Assembly: GCF_016900655.1 (NCBI RefSeq)
Contig: NZ_JACJKH010000006.1
Location: 1-64,000, forward strand
Origin: Drancourtella massiliensis
GTDB taxonomy: Bacteria; Bacillota; Clostridia; Lachnospirales; Lachnospiraceae
Direction: 5' to 3'
DNA: 64,000 bases
In this document: piece by piece, positions 58,884 through 64,000 of the stretch
Layout: the number at the start of each line of letters is the position of its first letter
Position numbering within the stretch: the first letter of the stretch is position 1
Notes under the pieces: generated by a model
The model's input: the letters and a program-made list of their open reading frames with translations, nothing else
Databases searched by the model: none
What the model was told of the DNA's origin: nothing
Position numbers and translations under genes: made by a program

Positions 58884-59735
58884 ATGCATTTTCAATGGTA
58901 CCCGGGTCATATGACCAAAGCGAAAAGAATGATGCAGGAAAATATCAAACTGATTGACCTGATTATCGAACTTGTGGATGCGAGAGTTCCGGTCAGCAGC
59001 CGGAACCCGGACATCGATGAACTTGGAAAACAGAAAGCAAGACTGATCCTTCTGAACAAGTCAGATCTGGCATCGGAAGGATGCAACGAAAAATGGGAGA
59101 AGTATTTCAAAGATAAGGGCTTTTCCGTTGTGAAGGTGAATTCCAGAAGCGGAGCAGGGATCAAATCCATCAACGGGGTGATTCAGGAAGCCTGCAGGGA
59201 GAAAATCGAACGTGACAGAAGACGCGGTATTTTGAACAGACCGGTCCGTGCCATGGTAGTCGGAATTCCGAATGTAGGAAAGTCGACCTTTATCAATTCC
59301 CTGGCTGGAAAGGCCTGCACCAAGACCGGAAACAAGCCGGGTGTGACAAAGGGGAAACAGTGGATCCGTCTGAATAAGCAGGTGGAGCTTCTGGACACAC
59401 CGGGAATTCTCTGGCCGAAGTTTGAGGATCAGGAAGTCGGGATGAAGCTGGCTTTCATTGGATCAATCAAAGATGAGATTTTAAATACAGAAGAGCTTGC
59501 TGCAGAGCTGATCCGGCGTTTGCAGGGCAGATACCCGAATCTGACGGAAGAACATTACGAGATAGAGGAAAGCCGGGATCCGTACGAAACACTGCGTTTG
59601 ATCGCAGAAAAGAAACACTGCCTGACAAAGGGAGGAGAGCTTGACTTAGAGAAAGCGGCTGTATTATTTATGGATGATTTCCGAAGCGGAAAGCTTGGAA
59701 GGCTGACGCTGGAAATTCCGGAGGATTACGAATAA
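58884..59735 (+). CDS. ylqF: Ribosome biogenesis GTPase YlqF (RbgA)
   Basis: A 283-residue circularly permuted GTPase needed for late 50S assembly in Bacillus. The permuted order is visible: G4 LLNKSDL (about residue 53) precedes G1 GIPNVGKSTFINSLAG (about residue 128), followed by G3 DTPGILWPK. The N-terminus MHFQWYPGHMTKAKR is typical. AAAGGAGGC precedes the ATG. It lies between two signal peptidase genes. Confidence 0.96.
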   Translation: MHFQWYPGHMTKAKRMMQENIKLIDLIIELVDARVPVSSRNPDIDELGKQKARLILLNKSDLASEGCNEKWEKYFKDKGFSVVKVNSRSGAGIKSINGVIQEACREKIERDRRRGILNRPVRAMVVGIPNVGKSTFINSLAGKACTKTGNKPGVTKGKQWIRLNKQVELLDTPGILWPKFEDQEVGMKLAFIGSIKDEILNTEELAAELIRRLQGRYPNLTEEHYEIEESRDPYETLRLIAEKKHCLTKGGELDLEKAAVLFMDDFRSGKLGRLTLEIPEDYE

Positions 59736-59747
59736 GGGGAGACAAAG

Positions 59748-60317
59748 ATGAAACAAGAGGATAAAGAAGAAAAGGGGAAAAGGAAATCAGCTGCGAGGGA
59801 AGTGATGGACTGGATCATCTATATTGGCATTGTCCTGCTGCTTTCCTGGCTGATTATCACATTTGTCGGAGTACGCACTGTAGTAGACGGCCGGTCCATG
59901 GAGCCGACACTTCATGACGGAAACAACCTGATTGTAGATAAGCTGTCGTACCGTTTCCGTGATCCGAAACGTTATGAAATCATCGTTTTTCCGTACAAAT
60001 ATGAAGAGAATACATATTATATCAAACGGATTATCGGCCTGCCGGGAGAGACGGTCCAGGTGAAAGACGGGGAAGTCTATATTGACGGGGAACTGCTCGG
60101 AGAAGACTACGGGGCAGAGCCGATGGAGGATGCCGGAATTGCCGCGGAGCCGATTCAGCTTGGCGACGATGAATATTTTGTCCTGGGCGATAACCGGAAC
60201 CACAGCTCGGACAGCCGGGACGCCAGTGTCGGAGTACTGAAAAGGGAGGATCTGATCGGAAGAGCCTGGATCCGGATTTATCCGTTTGATGAAATGGGGT
60301 TTGTTGTACATGAGTAA
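59748..60317 (+). CDS. lepB: Signal peptidase I, second copy
   Basis: A 189-residue paralogue of the protease encoded 900 bases upstream. A charged N-terminus and one helix (residues about 25-45) are followed by the catalytic Ser in DGRSMEPTLHDG, Lys in YIKRIIGLPGETVQ and the signature GDNRNHSSDSRD. The stop overlaps the rnhB start by eight bases. GGGGAGAC precedes the ATG. The two copies may process different substrates. Confidence 0.93.
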   Translation: MKQEDKEEKGKRKSAAREVMDWIIYIGIVLLLSWLIITFVGVRTVVDGRSMEPTLHDGNNLIVDKLSYRFRDPKRYEIIVFPYKYEENTYYIKRIIGLPGETVQVKDGEVYIDGELLGEDYGAEPMEDAGIAAEPIQLGDDEYFVLGDNRNHSSDSRDASVGVLKREDLIGRAWIRIYPFDEMGFVVHE

Positions 60318-61068
60318 AACAATCAAAGAAATAAAAGAAGAGTTCGGGCGAACCCCTGTGGAGAGCTGGAATGCGCTTTATTCGGAATACGAAGGTGATT
60401 CCCGTTCCGGCGTTCAGAAACTGCTTCACTCTTTTCGGAAGCAGGAGGAGGCCAGAAAGCAGGAGCTGATACGTCTGGAGGAAATGTGCCGGTACGAAAA
60501 GAAATATCAGTCCTATGATTATATCTGTGGGATTGACGAAGTGGGGAGAGGGCCGCTTGCCGGCCCGGTGGTAGCGGCGGCAGTGATCCTGCCAAAGGAC
60601 TGCCAAATCCTCTATATCAATGATTCAAAGAAACTTTCGGCCAAAAAGCGGGAAGAGCTTTATGGCGAGATCATGGAAAAAGCGATTGCAGTAGGAATCG
60701 GGATGGCGGGACCGCAGAGAATTGACGAAATCAATATTCTGCAGGCGACTTATGAGGCAATGAGGGAAGCAGTGAGTAAGCTGACGGTCCGGCCGGATCT
60801 GCTGCTCAATGATGCGGTCACGATTCCGGATGTCCTGATTCCACAGGTCCCGATTATCAAAGGAGATGCGAAAAGCATTTCCATCGCCTGTGCCAGTGTT
60901 ATTGCAAAAGTGACAAGAGACCGGCTGATGGTGGAATACGACAAAGTACTTCCGGAATATGGATTCGCGTCCAATAAAGGGTATGGATCCAAAGACCACA
61001 TCGAGGCACTGAAAACATATGGACCGTCCCCGATTCACAGAAGCACATTTATCACACACTTTGTGTAA
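60310..61068 (+). CDS. rnhB: Ribonuclease HII
   Basis: RnhB cleaves RNA in RNA-DNA hybrids and single ribonucleotides in DNA. The catalytic residues are in GIDEVGRGPLAGP (Asp and Glu), LLNDAV and the IKGDAKSISIACASVIAKV block. An N-terminal extension of about 70 residues, typical of Firmicute RnhB, is helical and charged. The start ATG 60310 overlaps the lepB stop by eight bases; a longer in-frame start lies inside lepB. 252 residues is a normal length. Confidence 0.96.
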   Translation: MSKTIKEIKEEFGRTPVESWNALYSEYEGDSRSGVQKLLHSFRKQEEARKQELIRLEEMCRYEKKYQSYDYICGIDEVGRGPLAGPVVAAAVILPKDCQILYINDSKKLSAKKREELYGEIMEKAIAVGIGMAGPQRIDEINILQATYEAMREAVSKLTVRPDLLLNDAVTIPDVLIPQVPIIKGDAKSISIACASVIAKVTRDRLMVEYDKVLPEYGFASNKGYGSKDHIEALKTYGPSPIHRSTFITHFV

Positions 61069-61081
61069 CGGAGGATGCCGG

Positions 61082-61432
61082 ATGAATCAGAAAGACAAAG
61101 GAAATGCTGCGGAACATCTTGCGGCAGCCTTTCTGGAGAGAAAAGGCTTTCAGATTCTGGAACGGAATTTCCGCTGCCGTGCCGGGGAGATTGATCTGAT
61201 TGCGAAGGAAGGGGACTGTATCGTTTTCGCAGAGGTCAAATACCGGAGCAGCACGTCTCTTGGACGGCCGGAGGAAGCGGTTGACCAGAGAAAGCAGCGG
61301 CGGATCTGCAGGGCTGCACTTTACTATCTTACAACCCATGGGCTTTTGGAGAGCCCGGTCCGCTTTGATGTGATTGCCGTCCTTGGAGAGGAGATCACGC
61401 ACTTTGAACATGCATTTGAATTTCAGGAATAA
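61082..61432 (+). CDS. yraN: YraN family endonuclease-like protein (UPF0102)
   Basis: A 116-residue protein with the PD-(D/E)XK-like core of UPF0102: GNAAEHLAAAFLERKGFQIL, then AGEIDLIAKEGDCIVFAEVKYR. The role is unknown, possibly in DNA or ribosome-associated nucleic acid processing. ATG 61082 is preceded by GGAGGATG; longer frames upstream overlap rnhB and are rejected. It follows rnhB by 13 bases. Confidence 0.92.
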   Translation: MNQKDKGNAAEHLAAAFLERKGFQILERNFRCRAGEIDLIAKEGDCIVFAEVKYRSSTSLGRPEEAVDQRKQRRICRAALYYLTTHGLLESPVRFDVIAVLGEEITHFEHAFEFQE

Positions 61433-61445
61433 CAGGTAACAGATT

Positions 61446-62339
61446 ATGAAAACATGGAAAACAACAAACAATCAGAATGATATTGTGTGCCGCACCGGAG
61501 CAGGAGACGTTCCGTATCTGTCGTTTCCGCTTCTTGAGCAGAGCGGTCTGGTACATCATGGATTCTCCACCCGCATGGGCGGAGTGAGTACCGGAATCTA
61601 TGAGAGCATGAACCTGAGCTTCACAAGGGGCGATGAAGATGCATCTGTCCGGGAGAATTTTGAACGGTTCGGCGCTGCAATCGGCGTCCGGACTTCTGAC
61701 ATGGTCTTTTCCAGACAGACACATACGTCCAATGTCCGTATTGTCACAGAGGAGGATCGTGGAAAAGGAATTGTCTGTCCGGTAGATTACGATAATGTTG
61801 ACGGCCTTGTCACCGATGTGCCGGGACTCTGCCTTGTGACATTTTATGCAGACTGTGTTCCGCTGTTTTTTCTGGATCCGGTCAGGAAGGTGATCGGTCT
61901 GTCCCATTCCGGGTGGCGCGGGACTGTGGCAAAAATCGGCCTGGAAACGGTGAAGAAGATGCAGGAAGTCTATGGAAGCCGCCCGGAGGATACTCTGGCA
62001 TGTATCGGCCCGTCCATCTGCCAGTCATGCTATGAAGTGAGCGGAGATGTCATTGATGCGTTCCGGGAGTCTTTTTCTCCCAGGCTTTGGGAAACACTGT
62101 TCTACGAAAAACCGGACGGGAAATATCAGCTTAACCTCTGGAAAGCAAATGAAGCGGTCTTTGCCGAGGCCGGCATTTTGACGGAACACATTGCGGTGAC
62201 GAATATCTGTACGAACTGTAATCCGGAGCTATTATATTCACACAGGGCGTCCGGCGGCAGACGGGGGAGTCTTGCCGCCTTTCTTGCCCTGAAAGAAACA
62301 CAGGAGGGAAATCAACCACCATGTATTACACACTTCTGA
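61446..62339 (+). CDS. pgeF: Peptidoglycan editing factor / LACC1-like purine nucleoside phosphorylase
   Basis: A 297-residue multicopper-polyphenol-oxidase-family protein (YfiH, now PgeF). Zinc ligands sit in FYADCVPLFF and SHSGWRGTVAKI, with a C-terminal TNCNPELLYSHRASGG segment. Homologues act as purine nucleoside phosphorylases/deaminases or on misincorporated peptidoglycan residues. It follows yraN by 13 bases and overlaps the MscS gene by 19 bases. Confidence 0.92.
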   Translation: MKTWKTTNNQNDIVCRTGAGDVPYLSFPLLEQSGLVHHGFSTRMGGVSTGIYESMNLSFTRGDEDASVRENFERFGAAIGVRTSDMVFSRQTHTSNVRIVTEEDRGKGIVCPVDYDNVDGLVTDVPGLCLVTFYADCVPLFFLDPVRKVIGLSHSGWRGTVAKIGLETVKKMQEVYGSRPEDTLACIGPSICQSCYEVSGDVIDAFRESFSPRLWETLFYEKPDGKYQLNLWKANEAVFAEAGILTEHIAVTNICTNCNPELLYSHRASGGRRGSLAAFLALKETQEGNQPPCITHF

Positions 62340-63214
62340 CAGAAAATGTAACAGAGAGGGTAACCGAAAATATTCAGCAGGAAGTTGAGACACAGACAAA
62401 CTTTGCTGTCAATTTCTTGAATGAAAATCTGCCAAAGGTCATTGAATTCGGAATCGGTGTGATCTTTGCGCTGATCTTTTTTGCGATCGGAAGGGTTTTG
62501 ATCAACTGGGTACGGAAACTCGTCCGCGCTTCCATCGAACGGTCCAATGCAGACAAAGGGGTAGAGCAGTTTGTGGATTCCTGTCTTAAGACGGGGCTGT
62601 ATGCAATACTGATTTTAACAATTGTTGTGCGTTTTGGAGTGGATACTTCTTCGGTAGCAGCGCTTCTTGCTTCCGGAGGTGTGGCAATCGGTCTTGCGTT
62701 ACAGGGAAGCTTGTCAAACTTCGCCGGAGGAGTGCTGATTCTTCTTCTGAGACCATTTACAGTAGGAGACTATATTATTGAGCATACGGATAATCTGGAA
62801 GGAACTGTTAAAGAGATTCAGATTTTCTACACAAAGCTTTCCACTGTTGACAACAAGACGATCGTTATACCAAACGGAAGTTTATCAAACAACAGTCTGA
62901 CCAATGTAACAGCGATGGATCTTCGACGGCTGGATTTTTATGTCAGAATCGGATACGATGAGGATCTGCAGTCTGCTCAGAAGATTATCCGGCATGTAAT
63001 GGAGCAGGAGCCGGAAGTAATCAAGGATAAAGAGCATACGGTTTTTGTGGATGATCTGGCAGAAAGTTACGTGAGACTTTGCGTAAGACTATGGCTGAAA
63101 TCCGATGTATACTGGGATATACGGGCGAGTATCATGGAAAAGACGAAACTTGCACTTGACGAAGCGGGAATCCGCTTTGCCGGACAAAAGATGGAAATTG
63201 TCATGAAAGAATGA
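62321..63214 (+). CDS. Small-conductance mechanosensitive channel (MscS family)
   Basis: A 297-residue membrane channel that opens under osmotic tension. Helices are at about residues 45-65, 88-105 and 110-135, the last being the glycine/alanine-rich pore helix (LASGGVAIGLALQGSLSNFA). The cytoplasmic MscS beta domain follows (GDYIIEHTDNLEGTVKEIQI, then KTIVIPNGSLSNNSLTNV). The ATG lies inside the pgeF end, preceded by AGGAGGG. Number of channels and gating are unknown. Confidence 0.93.
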   Translation: MYYTLLTENVTERVTENIQQEVETQTNFAVNFLNENLPKVIEFGIGVIFALIFFAIGRVLINWVRKLVRASIERSNADKGVEQFVDSCLKTGLYAILILTIVVRFGVDTSSVAALLASGGVAIGLALQGSLSNFAGGVLILLLRPFTVGDYIIEHTDNLEGTVKEIQIFYTKLSTVDNKTIVIPNGSLSNNSLTNVTAMDLRRLDFYVRIGYDEDLQSAQKIIRHVMEQEPEVIKDKEHTVFVDDLAESYVRLCVRLWLKSDVYWDIRASIMEKTKLALDEAGIRFAGQKMEIVMKE

Positions 63215-63224
63215 CAGAATCATA

Positions 63225-63276
63225 AAAAGGCGGCAGAGAGCATCGCGTGAAAATCATGACGGATGCCTCTGCCGTT
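63225..63276. terminator. Bidirectional terminator between mscS and the phosphodiesterase
   Basis: AAAAAGGCGGCAGAG pairs with CTCTGCCGTTTTT with a GCATC/GATGC inner stem. T runs exist on both strands. Confidence 0.85.
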
Positions 63277-63280
63277 TTTC

Positions 63281-63823
63281 TTACATGGAATAGATCTGAT
63301 ATTCCTCTCCTTCCAGAGTTTTCCAGTGAAAGGTACCATTTTCAAGAATCATATAGCTATGCCGGCTGTTCTCTTTTGGAAGAGAGACAGATCCCGGATT
63401 CAGATAAGTAAAGGTCTCTGTTTTTGTACATGCAGGCACATGAGTATGTCCGTGAAGCAGGATATCTCCTTCCTGAAGAAGCGGTGGTGTCTGCAGATTA
63501 TACTGATGACCATGTGTAACAAAAACCATCCGGTCCTTTTCGGAAATCAGACAGTAGTCTGCAAGAATAGGAAAGTTGAGAACCATCTGATCGACTTCGC
63601 TGTCACAGTTTCCACGCACACAGAAAACACGTGATGCAAGAGGATTGAGCAGTTCAATCACCTTCTTCGGATCATATTCCGCAGGAAGATCATTGCGCGG
63701 GCCGTGATATAGAATATCTCCAAGAAGAACCAGACGGTCGGCGGATTCGTTTTTAAATGCTTCCAGCATTTTCTTGCAGTAAAAAGCGGATCCGTGGATA
63801 TCGGATGCAATAAAATATTTCAT
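63281..63823 (-). CDS. YfcE-type metallophosphodiesterase
   Basis: A 180-residue calcineurin-like phosphoesterase. The metal motifs are complete: SDIHGS at the N-terminus, LLGDILYHGPRND, VRGNCDSEVD, FVTHGHQYN and LLHGHTHVP. YfcE and MJ0936 relatives hydrolyse phosphodiesters such as bis-pNPP; the natural substrate is unknown. ATG 63823 is chosen because AAAGGAGG precedes it. It is transcribed alone, convergent to mscS. Confidence 0.9.
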   Translation of the reverse strand: MKYFIASDIHGSAFYCKKMLEAFKNESADRLVLLGDILYHGPRNDLPAEYDPKKVIELLNPLASRVFCVRGNCDSEVDQMVLNFPILADYCLISEKDRMVFVTHGHQYNLQTPPLLQEGDILLHGHTHVPACTKTETFTYLNPGSVSLPKENSRHSYMILENGTFHWKTLEGEEYQIYSM

Positions 63824-63895
63824 AGCAGTATTCCTCCTTTTCTCCAAAAGTGTATCACAGTCTAAAAAAATACTCAAGCTCTGCCCGATCGTGAT

Positions 63896-63925
63896 TTGAC
63901 AGAAAAAGGATCCATCCGATATAAT
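63896..63925 (+). promoter_or_regulatory. Promoter of the gene at the right edge (rsmD)
   Basis: Consensus TTGACA at 63896-63901 and TATAAT at 63920-63925, spacer 18. Confidence 0.75.
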
Positions 63926-63974
63926 AAGTGGCAGAATCATACTGCCTTTTCAGGTGGAAGAAAGGAATAAAAAC

Positions 63975-64000
63975 ATGCGTGTAATAGCAGGAAGTGCAAA
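63975..64000 (+). CDS. rsmD: Start of 16S rRNA methyltransferase RsmD (partial)
   Basis: Only the first eight complete codons are visible, MRVIAGSA followed by a truncated codon, the conserved N-terminus of RsmD, which makes m2G966 in 16S rRNA. AAAGGAA precedes the ATG and a consensus promoter lies 50 bases upstream. The gene runs off the window. Confidence 0.6.

Overview
The window is a chromosomal stretch of a Gram-positive, anaerobic Firmicute, most likely a Lachnospiraceae (Clostridium cluster XIVa) gut-type organism. This rests on gene content: a selenocysteine-dependent glycine reductase operon, the conserved ylxM-ffh-rpsP-khpA-rimM-trmD-rplS block, a Bce-type resistance module, and a cluster resembling the DUF5717/DUF5716 proteins known mainly from Lachnospiraceae. 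Shine-Dalgarno sites are strong (AGGAGG type) and terminators are classical. No rRNA, tRNA, IS element, prophage or CRISPR array was seen.

Layout. 0.1-2.3 kb: dxr and rseP, probably the end of an uppS-cdsA-dxr-rseP block. 2.3-5.1 kb: a highly structured intergenic element, a SpoIID-like/peptidoglycan-binding protein and a transglutaminase-like exported protein. 5.1-9.5 kb: carAB behind a probable attenuator. 9.5-14.2 kb: a response regulator, short sensor kinase, ABC ATPase and FtsX-type permease (Bce-type module). 14.3-15.8 kb: a cupin protein and a convergent PLP aminotransferase. 16.1-21.4 kb: three overlapping or tightly spaced genes of unknown function (a 1100-residue sandwich/solenoid protein, an HSP70-like protein with a degenerate nucleotide site, and a TPR protein). 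21.5-24.6 kb: purB and an AGCS amino acid symporter. 24.7-32.9 kb: a glycine riboswitch and the glycine reductase operon grdX-grdE-grdB-trxB-trxA-grdA-grdC-grdD, in which grdB and grdA are each read through an in-frame UGA (selenocysteine). 33-38.2 kb: a split ThrE-type exporter, gltX, a UvrD-like helicase and a DUF1292 protein. 38.3-42.3 kb: an orphan sugar-binding lipoprotein, a GH13/GlgX-like protein whose catalytic motifs are all degenerate, TraX-like and DUF5662-like proteins. 42.3-50.5 kb: luxS, a histidine phosphatase, an ABC-F ATPase, an aminopeptidase P, a patatin, truA (with a D-to-E change at the catalytic aspartate), a thioesterase and overlapping small hypotheticals. 50.7-54.1 kb: two tandem COG0523 GTPases (one with a His-rich metal-binding repeat), a duplicated Cys/Gly-rich small protein and an intracellular-type subtilisin. 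54.1-61.4 kb: the SRP/ribosome block running into lepB-ylqF-lepB-rnhB-yraN. 61.4-64 kb: pgeF, an MscS channel, a YfcE-type phosphodiesterase and the first codons of rsmD.

How it works together. The symporter and grd operon form a glycine uptake and Stickland reduction unit: glycine turns on the riboswitch, GrdB and GrdE activate glycine, GrdA carries the selenoether, thioredoxin and its reductase supply electrons, and GrdC/GrdD release acetyl phosphate. The most promising under-described locus is the three-gene HSP70-like cluster at 16.1-21.4 kb. The catalytically degenerate GlgX-like protein, the altered TruA and the structured element at 2.36-2.53 kb are the next most unusual items.
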